DNA of 64,000 nucleotides, taken from JAFLCA01 sp041907145. Its GTDB lineage: Bacteria > Bdellovibrionota_C > UBA2361 > JAFLCA01. The notes under the pieces are model-generated. The model had not been told where the DNA came from. It was given only the letters and a program-made list of their open reading frames with translations, and did not search any database. Location of the stretch: the NCBI GenBank assembly GCA_041907145.1, contig JAYRHW010000189.1, positions 5,797-69,796 of the forward strand. The letters are read 5' to 3'. Below are positions 33,239-41,601 of the stretch, in pieces (the stretch's first letter is position 1; each line of letters begins with the position of its first letter). A program made the translations under genes and the position numbers.

Positions 33239-35080
33239 CTAGCGCTCAAAGTCCCTCACGAACAATTCTTGACGCAAGTAGACGAAGCGCGGAGTAATCG
33301 GGGGAAGATTTGCCGCGTTGTTAAACGAAGTTTCATAGCTCCATACGCGATTCGGCGCGTTATAATACATACCGCCGTACACCCAAGGACCATTCTGATG
33401 CCGCGGCCGATTCAAACTCACGAAGGAGCCTCTGTAGGTGAACGTAATCCCGGTCCAGTTCTCGTGAAAACGGGGATAGTTCTCCAGCCCCCCATTGTAG
33501 GCCCCGCCTTGGCCCCCCGCTCCCTCGATGCCTCCTGTGGTATCCGTTCCGGCAAGAAACGCGGTATTGATCGTCGTATTGGTCGCCGTGCGATTTGAAA
33601 GCGGGCGGGGTGCCCCGTTCCAACTATTTGCATCATTCCAGTTATTGGAAAGCACGTTTACCGTGTCTCCCATGAAGGCCGCCGGCTTTCGATTCAGGGA
33701 GTTGAAGTCTCCCATGACATACATCGGTTGATCGGACACGATGGTGAGTCCCTTCACCACGGGAGCGGCTGCCACGCTCGACTTTATTTCTTGACCGTTG
33801 CGCACGCGAATGCCGTAGTTATTGGCGGCTAGGTTTGATTGCGGGCCTTTTACCGTCAGATGAAAAACCAACCCGCCATCAGTTGAGTCGTCTATGCGCT
33901 TGCCGGTATTGAACCAGTTGGTGCGATGCAGACAATTGAGCAGGGCCAGCAAATCCACATCCAACATGCGAATTAACTTGCCTTCCCGATTATTATACAT
34001 CGTGTAAGTCGTGCCCACGCTGCGTCCCGATATCGAGCCCGGACAATTCACCATATCCGTGTCGAGCTTATTGGTGGCCGTCGTATTTACCGTGTCGTTC
34101 GCATTTCGGACCTCAACCCCCGTAAGCGAGCTGCTTGTATCGGGATTGTTGGAGGCATTCAAATGCAATACGAGCCGCAAATCCGCGTGGTCCCAGTACA
34201 CCTTGCCTGCCACCGGGTCGAATACTTCCGGAGCTGGAACTTCCACCGAAGCTACGTTCGTCTGGATCATATTATTGAAGGGCGCAAGCATACTGGCGTT
34301 CACCTGCGTACGCGCGGGACAGGAAGGAACAAGGGCACGAGCAGTAAGAGGATCGTAGATTTTAACGGGATTGCTCATGCAGCTAGAATCATTCTTACGT
34401 CCACGGTAGAGATTCCCCGCAGTAGTCACCTGTCCCTGAATAGTGAGGCCGGGGCTGCTGTTGTCTGTGTTGAGATACAAATCCCCGTTGGTATGCACCG
34501 GCCCATTGAGCGTCATCGTCGGACCAGGAAGAATCTCAAGATCCTTGTTATAAAATGCAGCGAACTGGAACAAGGGAACCAAGCGGCTTTTGAAGCGCAG
34601 TTCCAGCATGGCAGTCGTTCGGTCGAATACGTTTTCAGTTTGAGAAAGCGCCGTGTAGCGGTACTCCTGCGCGTTAAGGTTCTGATACCTCTCCCCGGGC
34701 GGGATGGTGATAATGACCGGATTGCTTGGGTTCTCGGTGATGTACGTCTTGTCGGTTTGCTTGTTGAGCGCGAATGTGCGGCAGATATAATCGCCGCTTC
34801 CTTGATTGCCGCCGACACAGGCATTCGTAGCGGCAGGACTGACGCCTGCCGGGCGATTGAATCCAACGAAAGTCTGCCGAATTGTTTCAGCACGAATATT
34901 GAGACCGGCCTCAGCAGCGAAAAATCCATTGATGCTGTCCTTGGTCATCCTACCCGTTCCGATTTCGATGCTGGTGGTGAAGAAATAGGCACTGAGCAGT
35001 GTAAGCAGCACTGCGATCATCAGCATCGTAGTTATGAGAACGAAACCGGAATGAGGATAGGGTCTATTACTCTTCTTCAT
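33239..35080 (-). CDS. PilX-like type IV pilus assembly protein
   Basis: 613 residues. A short positive leader (MKKSNRPYPHSG) is followed by FVLITTMLMIAVLLTLLSAY, then a polar helix with FFAAEAGLNIRAETIR, the layout of PilX N-terminal domains. The large C-terminal region is rich in Asn, Thr and Gly, likely beta, and contains LNGPVHTNGDLYL, a motif seen in long PilX-type proteins. It is the last gene of the minor pilin operon, eight bases after the pilW-like gene. PilX proteins prime pilus assembly. No PilY1 is visible in the window. Confidence 0.75.
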   Translation of the reverse strand: MKKSNRPYPHSGFVLITTMLMIAVLLTLLSAYFFTTSIEIGTGRMTKDSINGFFAAEAGLNIRAETIRQTFVGFNRPAGVSPAATNACVGGNQGSGDYICRTFALNKQTDKTYITENPSNPVIITIPPGERYQNLNAQEYRYTALSQTENVFDRTTAMLELRFKSRLVPLFQFAAFYNKDLEILPGPTMTLNGPVHTNGDLYLNTDNSSPGLTIQGQVTTAGNLYRGRKNDSSCMSNPVKIYDPLTARALVPSCPARTQVNASMLAPFNNMIQTNVASVEVPAPEVFDPVAGKVYWDHADLRLVLHLNASNNPDTSSSLTGVEVRNANDTVNTTATNKLDTDMVNCPGSISGRSVGTTYTMYNNREGKLIRMLDVDLLALLNCLHRTNWFNTGKRIDDSTDGGLVFHLTVKGPQSNLAANNYGIRVRNGQEIKSSVAAAPVVKGLTIVSDQPMYVMGDFNSLNRKPAAFMGDTVNVLSNNWNDANSWNGAPRPLSNRTATNTTINTAFLAGTDTTGGIEGAGGQGGAYNGGLENYPRFHENWTGITFTYRGSFVSLNRPRHQNGPWVYGGMYYNAPNRVWSYETSFNNAANLPPITPRFVYLRQELFVRDFER

Positions 35081-35088
35081 ACAGCTAT

Positions 35089-36003
35089 TTAGTTTGAGAG
35101 GATATTCCGTGGGAGAAAATCGGCGCTGAGCGTGCGAACGAGGGCTTCCCCCAACGCCGTATCCTGTCCGTTAATGCTTATTCTGATTGCCTTGATTTTT
35201 GACCAGTCATCGCCTGGGATAAATGACGTACGCGTAGTGCCGTCTTGCATCAGAGCCTGGACCTGAAAGTCGTTGATGCCATCGACGACATTCAGCGGAT
35301 TCGCATTGTCCTGATTAACGATGATTTGCAGCACTCCGTTCTGCACGCGGTATCGCCACTCCTCAAGAATGTAGAGTGAAGAAGATCCGACATTATAGGT
35401 ATTCTGCCACGACCCCCCGCTCCGCGTCAGGAGATACTGAGAACCCGTAGAACTTTCAGCCGAGTAATTAAAATATTCTCCTAGTTTAGTAGAACGATTG
35501 TAGGCAAAAATCCTCAAGACATGTGCGGCATCCGCGAGTCGCGTCGCGCTCCATTTATTGTAGCTCGTCGTATTTGAGGTTTTGTCGCAGCCGGATTGCG
35601 CTTGAGCGTTGTCCGCCACGATAACCGTCGTGTTCCCACTGCCGGCGCTTATCGACTGACAGAAATTGAAGACCTCGTCTACCGTGTTACGGCGAATGAC
35701 GAGCTGATCGGGGGCGCCTGCGCCACCATCCGTAATTTCAATGGCGGGAAAAGTCGAAAATAGGTTCTCACCCGCCTGACGAATGTCCATTCCCATAATG
35801 TCGAGGGCGCTGCGTAGGTTTTGGTTAATGCGTGTGCGAACGAGATCATATTTGTACAGTCGGCGGTTGGAGGTGGTGGCGCTCAGCGTGAGCGCAAGCA
35901 AGAGCAGCCCGAGAAACGAGGTGACGAGGAGCTCGATGAGAGTGAAGCCCCTAGCGGAGACGAGTGTAGACCGTCTCCGTTTGAAATACGATGCCACCTG
36001 CAT
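35089..36003 (-). CDS. PilW-like minor pilin
   Basis: 304 residues from ATG 36003. The prepilin motif ARGFTLIELLVTSFLGLLLLAL starts at about residue 18; PilD-type peptidase would cut after Gly. The rest is a Thr/Ser/Asn-rich pilin domain with paired Cys (SGCDKTSNTTS). The frame is open upstream to 36084 and overlaps the pilV gene by about 50 bases; no start has a strong ribosome site, so the N-terminus is uncertain. It lies between pilV-like and pilX-like genes, the usual order. Confidence 0.75.
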   Translation of the reverse strand: MQVASYFKRRRSTLVSARGFTLIELLVTSFLGLLLLALTLSATTSNRRLYKYDLVRTRINQNLRSALDIMGMDIRQAGENLFSTFPAIEITDGGAGAPDQLVIRRNTVDEVFNFCQSISAGSGNTTVIVADNAQAQSGCDKTSNTTSYNKWSATRLADAAHVLRIFAYNRSTKLGEYFNYSAESSTGSQYLLTRSGGSWQNTYNVGSSSLYILEEWRYRVQNGVLQIIVNQDNANPLNVVDGINDFQVQALMQDGTTRTSFIPGDDWSKIKAIRISINGQDTALGEALVRTLSADFLPRNILSN

Positions 36004-36328
36004 ACAAAACTCGGATAGCAAGATGTCGATTATTTGAAGAACTGCAAAGGCTGAGATTTTCACAATAACTTGTCTGCACCACATAATTCCGGCCGCCTGC
36101 GCTTTGATTGCTAGACGTAGTTCCCGACGCCGGCATGGTCGGCGGATCGACTAGTCTCAGCTCGTCCAACCTGCGCTGCGCCAGCGCGGCGGCTCCCGAG
36201 CGCACTTCAGTATCAGTGTTGCGCTTCAAATGACTGACAAACGTGCTCGCCATAGTCGCCGACACAATCAAGAACAGCAGCATCGACACCATGACTTCGA
36301 GTAAGGTAAAACCAGAGGCTCCCTTCAT
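35951..36328 (-). CDS. PilV-like minor pilin
   Basis: 125 residues from ATG 36328, which shares a base with the stop of the fimT-like gene (TGATG); GGGGG lies just upstream. The leader is six residues, then SGFTLLEVMVSMLLFLIV, a canonical prepilin cleavage motif with the Glu at position +5. Two Cys (SYCENLSLC) may form a disulphide. Assigned to the PilV group by order and length. Confidence 0.8.
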   Translation of the reverse strand: MKGASGFTLLEVMVSMLLFLIVSATMASTFVSHLKRNTDTEVRSGAAALAQRRLDELRLVDPPTMPASGTTSSNQSAGGRNYVVQTSYCENLSLCSSSNNRHLAIRVLYAGGIVFQTETVYTRLR

Positions 36329-36780
36329 CAAACCCCCTGAAATCGGACACCGCCGCCGAGAAGAATCTCCACGGTACGGGAGCCACTTTGATTGTCGTTG
36401 ATAGTTACTTCGGTATTACTGTCGGACAGCCCGCGAGCGGTAAAGCATACCGCCCAACCGATACTGGCAAGCGACGCGCCGGTAGGCAGCGCCAAAGTCA
36501 ACGAGGTATCAGGGACAGGTGCCGCATCGCTGCAATTCATTCCTGCGCGAGTGATAACTGAGGATGTCGAAGTGGGGACGATGATGTATGCCGAAGTCGA
36601 GGAGATGGCTCGCGCGCGTGCCTGCTTCAAGAATCCAAGCAGCTGCGCCGCTCCATTCTCGGCGGGACTGCTCAGCGCCTTGAGATTCATCAAGGCGATG
36701 CCGGACAGAACCCCGATCAAGACAAGCACGACCAGAATTTCTATGACGGTAAATCCACCAGCAAGACGACACCGACCCAC
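36328..36780 (-). CDS. FimT/GspH-like minor pilin
   Basis: 150 residues from GTG 36780, preceded by GGAAGGGG. Eight-residue leader, then GGFTVIEILVVLVLIGVLSG with the +5 Glu, followed by QLLGFLKQARARAISSTSA, the helix typical of FimT/GspH, and a beta-rich C-terminal domain. It is the first gene of the fimT-pilV-pilW-pilX operon, which has a sigma54-like promoter about 90 bases upstream. Confidence 0.82.
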   Translation of the reverse strand: MGRCRLAGGFTVIEILVVLVLIGVLSGIALMNLKALSSPAENGAAQLLGFLKQARARAISSTSAYIIVPTSTSSVITRAGMNCSDAAPVPDTSLTLALPTGASLASIGWAVCFTARGLSDSNTEVTINDNQSGSRTVEILLGGGVRFQGV

Positions 36781-36872
36781 GATTCACCCCTTCCAGAGGT
36801 GGCCGCCCTATACGAGGCCTTGGCCACTGACCAGCTACCCACTAACCCTTGCACCCACAAACCACGAGGGGC

Positions 36873-36888
36873 TGCAAGTTGGCGACCA
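36873..36888 (-). promoter_or_regulatory. Candidate sigma54 promoter for the minor pilin operon
   Basis: On the minus strand TGGTCGCCAACTTGCA places TGG at -24 and TTGCA at -12 with the correct spacing of the sigma54 consensus TGGCAC-N5-TTGCA; the CAC part of the -24 box is not conserved. It lies 93 bases before the first start. Pilin genes are often sigma54-dependent. An inverted repeat CGCAGAG/CTCTGCG (36949-36973) sits about 60 bases upstream and could bind an activator. Confidence 0.35.
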
Positions 36889-37130
36889 GATGCGAATAAA
36901 GCCAGCGGCCTAGTAATTTCAGACCATTAACCCTATGATTTCAGCGCTCGCAGAGATTCATTGCCTCTCTGCGTACCCATGGCTCTTCAAAACATGCGTA
37001 GGTAACGAATTGCCCAAAGTACGGAAGTTAAATACCCATTCTGGCTCAGCAATCGGGAAATTTATCGAATGCATCCTTATGGTGAGGGATAGGCATATAG
37101 CCCCAGTTAATTCCTGAAGGCCCGGCTTTA

Positions 37131-37157
37131 TTAAGTATTTTGTTAACTTGCCGATAT
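37131..37157 (+). promoter_or_regulatory. Sigma28-like promoter of the patatin gene
   Basis: TTAA/TAAG (37131-37135) is followed by GCCGATAT (37150-37157), seven of eight bases of the -10 consensus for flagellar sigma28, with 14-15 bases between. It lies 32 bases before the patatin ATG at 37189. The rest of the 408-base gap from 36781 holds only the sigma54-like site and inverted repeat described for the pilin operon. Confidence 0.35.
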
Positions 37158-37188
37158 TACTAGGTAGACCGAATAATTAAGGACTGCG

Positions 37189-38376
37189 ATGAGAAGGCGT
37201 CCGCAAGATCCCGATAAGCGAGCAATTGAGCTCCCTAAGAGCTTACTAACCCCCGCTGGAGACATCGGCATAGTGTTGTCTGGAGGCGGAGCCAGGGCGG
37301 CCTATCAGGTCGGCGCTATGCGAGCCTTAGTTCCCTACTTCGAAAAGTCACAGGACCAGATATCAGTCGTCATCGGAAGCAGCATCGGCGCAATCAATGG
37401 CTTAGTGCTGGGTGCGGGACTAAAGAGCGGTGTTGATGCCGTCGTGGCTCAGCTTGAGTCCATGTGGCGCGAGCGCACGTTCAGAAACACTTTTCACGGC
37501 ACGCCCTCCGGCGCATTCTTGCGCGCAATTAAGCTGGCCTTCTTGCAGTACCGCGCGCCTGGCCCTAATGCGAGCTCAACCGCCGTCTTCGATCCGACTC
37601 CGCTGATGCAGCGGGTCGACGAAGCCATTAACGGATTCGGCGGTCTCTCCCCCGAAGTGCGTCACCCCGGATTGAAGGCCGTGGGGGTCATGACCACCAT
37701 GGAGGGTGCCGAACGAAAACCAATGCTATTTTTGAGTTCGCACAAGCGCCTCGATACCGCCCTCCTAGAAGGCGCCTCATTTGAAATTTGCTACGTAGAT
37801 AGTTTAAGTGCAAAGCACGGGTTTGCCTCAGCAGCGCTGCCCTCGGTGCTTCCTCCCGTAGAACTCGATACCGACCACGGCAAGGTACGCCTTGTTGACG
37901 GCGGAATTTCACAGAACATTCCGGTCGATCCAGCGGTCCGACTGGGCGCCCAACGCGTAATAGTCATCGATATTTCGGGGCGCAGCTGGTGGCTTGACCA
38001 ATACGGGGAAGCGCACGACACACGCCCGACTTGGGAGGTCCCTGCGGGTTTGAAGACCTTTTGTATGCGGCCTCCCGATACATTCGTGATTAAGCCTAAC
38101 GGCGCGCTGGGCCCACTCCTTAAGAGCGCGGTTAGTTCCTCGACCCGCAAATTTATCGCAGCTGTCGGCCCCGTCTGGCCGGTGTTTCAGTTACTCAAGA
38201 AAAAGCTGGGCGAAGACGTAGCTTTCGAAGTTATGTCGTACGTCGCCCTCGACTCGGATTATCTTGGCGCACTGATTGAGGCGGGTTACAACGAGACACT
38301 GCAGCATTTAAAAAACCGCACCCAAGTCGAATTCAAACATCAAGATTCCTACGAAAAATGGGCTCAGGCGCTCTGA
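37189..38376 (+). CDS. Patatin-like phospholipase
   Basis: 395 residues, no signal peptide. The patatin catalytic set is complete: oxyanion loop SGGGARAAYQVG (31-42), nucleophile Ser65 in GSSIG, and catalytic Asp237 in VDGGI. Such enzymes act as phospholipase A or lipid acyl hydrolases; some are secreted effectors, others act in the cytoplasm. AAGGA precedes ATG 37189. A sigma28-like promoter lies upstream, which would put it in the motility regulon. The 3' end overlaps the opposite-strand gene by 13 bases. Confidence 0.88.
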   Translation: MRRRPQDPDKRAIELPKSLLTPAGDIGIVLSGGGARAAYQVGAMRALVPYFEKSQDQISVVIGSSIGAINGLVLGAGLKSGVDAVVAQLESMWRERTFRNTFHGTPSGAFLRAIKLAFLQYRAPGPNASSTAVFDPTPLMQRVDEAINGFGGLSPEVRHPGLKAVGVMTTMEGAERKPMLFLSSHKRLDTALLEGASFEICYVDSLSAKHGFASAALPSVLPPVELDTDHGKVRLVDGGISQNIPVDPAVRLGAQRVIVIDISGRSWWLDQYGEAHDTRPTWEVPAGLKTFCMRPPDTFVIKPNGALGPLLKSAVSSSTRKFIAAVGPVWPVFQLLKKKLGEDVAFEVMSYVALDSDYLGALIEAGYNETLQHLKNRTQVEFKHQDSYEKWAQAL

Positions 38377-39047
38377 GCCTCATTCCCTCGCGCTAGGTTT
38401 TTCTGCGGGCAACGCGCCGGCACATCTTGAAATTGTATGATGGCATGCGCCAGTTCCTCGGCCTGACTAGGCCCTGAAGTTTTGAGGTGCCAGCTCGTCG
38501 GCAAGCGCTTCTCGAGGCGCACTGCCTCCTGTTGAATGAAGTCGCCAGCCTGATCGGTGGTTGCTAAGAGGACTGGACAACGAATCCGCTGAACATAAGG
38601 CTTGGAATCGAATCCGGGATCGCGATGCCGAAAGGGCAGCCCAAGGGGCAAGAACTTTTCCGCCGCATCAATCAGGCGAGAGTAGATCGTAGGATGCGCG
38701 CGCGAGGTAGCATCAACCAGCGCTAGCGTTCTAACGAGTTTCAATTCGGTGAGACAGAGATTCTGAACCAGAGCACCCGCAGCTCCGAACGCAACGAACG
38801 ATGCCTGACGAATGTTCTTTGCGCGAAGCACCGTCAGCAACTCTGCACTAAGTATCTGCCAATTTTCAGCCGTAATTGGCGCGCACGCAAGTACCAGCAC
38901 CTTCGACTTAGCGCTCATTCGCTGCGCTACGTCACTGGATAAGAGCTCATATGCGCTCTGCTCGCGAATAAGAACAAATGCACGCCCTGTGCCGACTTCA
39001 GAGACGGCAACAATAGAAGGAGAATTTGTAGATTCGTTAACTGCCAC
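38364..39047 (-). CDS. Degenerate alpha/beta-hydrolase-like protein
   Basis: 227 residues from GTG 39047. The order of strands and helices looks like an alpha/beta hydrolase: SFVAFGAAGALVQNL occupies the nucleophile elbow, but the GxSxG Ser is Ala (G-A-A-G), followed by VRTLALVDAT and the C-terminal strand CPVLLATTDQAGDF. The missing Ser suggests no hydrolase activity. It runs against the patatin gene, overlapping its end by 13 bases, and has no other neighbour of obvious relation. Fold assignment is by eye. Confidence 0.55.
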   Translation of the reverse strand: MAVNESTNSPSIVAVSEVGTGRAFVLIREQSAYELLSSDVAQRMSAKSKVLVLACAPITAENWQILSAELLTVLRAKNIRQASFVAFGAAGALVQNLCLTELKLVRTLALVDATSRAHPTIYSRLIDAAEKFLPLGLPFRHRDPGFDSKPYVQRIRCPVLLATTDQAGDFIQQEAVRLEKRLPTSWHLKTSGPSQAEELAHAIIQFQDVPARCPQKNLARGNEAQSA

Positions 39048-39247
39048 AGCAATTCCGCGCGGTATTAATAGCTCTCCGATGCACTAAGGCCGAACATTGA
39101 GACCACCGCAACTGCCCTTTGTCAATAGCACTAACTCGTGTGAATGGTGATTCTAATACTGTCGATTTGATAGCCAATTTCTTGCTTCCCCGTATTTGAT
39201 CTAGGTTTTGAATTATGTAAAGTTAGTGGAAAGCGGCGAGGACTAGA

Positions 39248-39604
39248 TTGTCCTTCGCCTCGAGTTGGAACCCCATGATCGGAAAGCCGGGTCCTTTTCA
39301 AATTGTCGAAAGCGAAGGTTGCGGTCTCGTCGATGCCCCGATGAACGCCCCGCGCCGAAGATATTGTTGTTCAAATTACGCCACCTGTTTAGACCTAGCC
39401 GCTGCCCTCAATTGGGACAACTTCACCTGCCGCGGTTGCAGCGGAGAAATTGAAGAGACGCTCTACTGGAGAGCTCATCAGGCTAGCAAAAAAGATAATG
39501 TTGCTCGTACTATCTGCGATCTGCCCGGCATCAAGTACGTGGCCCCGGAGCCCTCAGGTACCTCCGTCGCGATGGAGCCCCTCAAGTTGGTGGTTAAGCG
39601 TTAG
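39248..39604 (+). CDS. Small Cys-rich, possibly zinc-binding protein
   Basis: 118 residues from TTG 39248, chosen because GAGGA lies just before it; ATG 39275 is an alternative. Cys residues occur at 25, 40, 41, 47, 61, 64 and 90, with YCCSNYATC and FTCRGC spaced like a two-knuckle zinc site. The C-terminus is short and basic. No membrane or export signal. I do not recognise the family; it may be a zinc-ribbon adaptor. It stands alone, convergent with the subtilase gene. Confidence 0.55.
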   Translation: MSFASSWNPMIGKPGPFQIVESEGCGLVDAPMNAPRRRYCCSNYATCLDLAAALNWDNFTCRGCSGEIEETLYWRAHQASKKDNVARTICDLPGIKYVAPEPSGTSVAMEPLKLVVKR

Positions 39605-39618
39605 CCCAAGGCTTACCG

Positions 39619-41595
39619 TTAATTCACTTGCCGAGCTGCAATAAATAGCCGTTCCACATTGCCGTAAATCACGCCTTCAAGCTGCGGCACATTAATCACA
39701 TAACTGTTCAGTGTTGCAGTGACGCTATACGAATTGCCGTAGTCGACCGTAAAATTGGCTCGGCCTTGGGAATCGGTCATCGCCGTCTCCCCGGTTCCTA
39801 GTAATATCGCCGCATACGGCATCGGATTTCCTAAAGTATCCCGAACCGAGACGGTCAGCGTGTATTGCTTCGGCGCAACCTGGAAATTCACAGAGGTATC
39901 GCCGCTAGCGTAGCCGGACATCTGACGGAACACCAAGCCGCTGGCCTCGGCCCTCAAGCTATACTGACTAGGTCCTGGAAGGTTCTTGAGCTGGTACCGC
40001 CCGTCGGGGCCGGTGAATGCCGTGTACTGACCCTTCTCGAGCGACAAGGTCAGTTTGGCGCCCGATACCGGCTGCCCGGCTGATCCGGTAACCATACCCG
40101 ACATCACGAAGGAAATCGGGGATGGAATCGGCGTTGGTGTAGCCGTTGGCGCAGGTGTCGGCGTTAGAGTTGGAACTGGAGTCGGCGTTGGTATTGATGG
40201 CGTCGGTGTGGGGGCCGGAACAGAGACGGCCGAAAGCAACATGTTATACGCATCGACGTAGCGGCTGTTTATCACTCTACCGGTGAGCGACGGGATCGAA
40301 CGCGCCGAGTCTAGAAGAGTCTTTTTTAGTTCAGTGGCGTGTAAACTTGGGCGGAACGACTTAAGCAGCGCTATGGCGCCAGTTATATGCGGACACGCCA
40401 TCGAGGTGCCCTGCAGGTACACGTATTTGTTGCCTGGGTATGTGCTGGCAATTGAAACACCAGGTGCCGCAATCATGACGCTGCTTCCACCGTAATTGGA
40501 GAATGAGGCCAGGTCACCGTTGGAGTCTACTGCAGCGACTGAAATCACATTAGACAAAGGATAGCTGGCCGGATACTGAGGCGAGCTGTCCATATTGATG
40601 GATGAGTTGCCGGCCGCCGCGATGAAGAGAATATCAAGATCACGCGAAGCGGCAATCGCAGCCTCAAGTTCCGGAATTCGACCGCCGCCGCCCCAGGAAT
40701 TGTTGGTAGCAACGATGTTCACTCCGCTCTTCTTGAGGTTGTTTACATAGTCCAGAGCCCTAATTGCATCGTATAGTTGGCCACTGCCCTGAGAGTTCAA
40801 GAACTTTACCGGGATTATTTGTACCTTCCCTGCGATGCCGGCAACGCCCAGATTGTTGTCAAAGGATGCACCGATAGTTCCACTGACATGCGTGCCGTGC
40901 CCATTATCGTCAAAAGGGTTGCCGTTGCTGCTGACCGCGTTGAATCCATGAATGTCGTCGACTATGCCGTTCCCATCATCGTCTCGATTGTTGCCAGCAA
41001 TTTCTCGCGGATTGGTCCAGATGACATCGGCGAGATCGGGATGGGTGTAGTCGGCACCCGTGTCAATGACTGCCACTATCGTGTCCGGAGAGCCGGTACA
41101 CATGTCCCAGGCCTGCGTCATTTTCATCGACGATACCGCCCATTGGTAGGCCAAATAGGTATCTCCCGGGCTCTTGAGCGCATTGAATACGACGTTCAGA
41201 CTGCAAGAGAAACCGCGATTCACCGTATGCTGATGGACATTGATGCGGCCCGCCAAACCAGCACGACGAACTTTCAAAACTTCTGCACGATTTCTCGCTT
41301 TGAGAGCGGCGCAGGGATTCCAGCGGGTCACCGATGCTAAGTCAGAGGCCTGAGGCTCACCATCAAGGGGCGTATCGGCCTCGACCACCAGTGTCGCATG
41401 GTCCGTTTCATCCGCGATAAAGAGCTCGCGGGGAGAGGCCTCCTCTAACGCATCGAGAGCCTTTTGTTGAAGCGGCGCAGCAAGCTCCCGCTTCATGACA
41501 TACTGGCCCTTGACGTAGGTATCAGTGACCTCGACCTCCTGAGCAAAAGCCGATCCGGCAGCAAGCAACAGTGAAAGTAGCGCGATACGTTTCAT
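39619..41595 (-). CDS. Exported subtilisin-like serine protease with C-terminal Ig-like domains
   Basis: 658 residues with signal peptide (LLSLLLAAGSAFAQ). The S8 catalytic triad is intact: Asp178 in AVIDTGADYTHPDL, His233 in NGHGTHVSGTI and Ser398 in LQGTSMACPH. A likely Ca-binding loop is NRDDDGNGIVDD. After the protease domain comes a Thr/Pro linker (~468-490) and two carboxypeptidase-regulatory-like beta-sandwich repeats (SGMVTGSAGQPVSGAKLTLS and LTVSVRDTLGNPMPYAAILL). GAGGAGG precedes ATG 41595. It follows the Thr/Pro-repeat protein gene by seven bases, so both are made together and probably exported together. Confidence 0.92.
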   Translation of the reverse strand: MKRIALLSLLLAAGSAFAQEVEVTDTYVKGQYVMKRELAAPLQQKALDALEEASPRELFIADETDHATLVVEADTPLDGEPQASDLASVTRWNPCAALKARNRAEVLKVRRAGLAGRINVHQHTVNRGFSCSLNVVFNALKSPGDTYLAYQWAVSSMKMTQAWDMCTGSPDTIVAVIDTGADYTHPDLADVIWTNPREIAGNNRDDDGNGIVDDIHGFNAVSSNGNPFDDNGHGTHVSGTIGASFDNNLGVAGIAGKVQIIPVKFLNSQGSGQLYDAIRALDYVNNLKKSGVNIVATNNSWGGGGRIPELEAAIAASRDLDILFIAAAGNSSINMDSSPQYPASYPLSNVISVAAVDSNGDLASFSNYGGSSVMIAAPGVSIASTYPGNKYVYLQGTSMACPHITGAIALLKSFRPSLHATELKKTLLDSARSIPSLTGRVINSRYVDAYNMLLSAVSVPAPTPTPSIPTPTPVPTLTPTPAPTATPTPIPSPISFVMSGMVTGSAGQPVSGAKLTLSLEKGQYTAFTGPDGRYQLKNLPGPSQYSLRAEASGLVFRQMSGYASGDTSVNFQVAPKQYTLTVSVRDTLGNPMPYAAILLGTGETAMTDSQGRANFTVDYGNSYSVTATLNSYVINVPQLEGVIYGNVERLFIAARQVN

Positions 41596-41601
41596 CTCTT
41601 G

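Noticed and set aside
34163..35092. 309-residue plus-strand open frame
   Set aside because: Antisense to the pilX-like gene. It has no ribosome site and composition of a shadow frame; the minus-strand gene has a clear pilin N-terminus and operon context.
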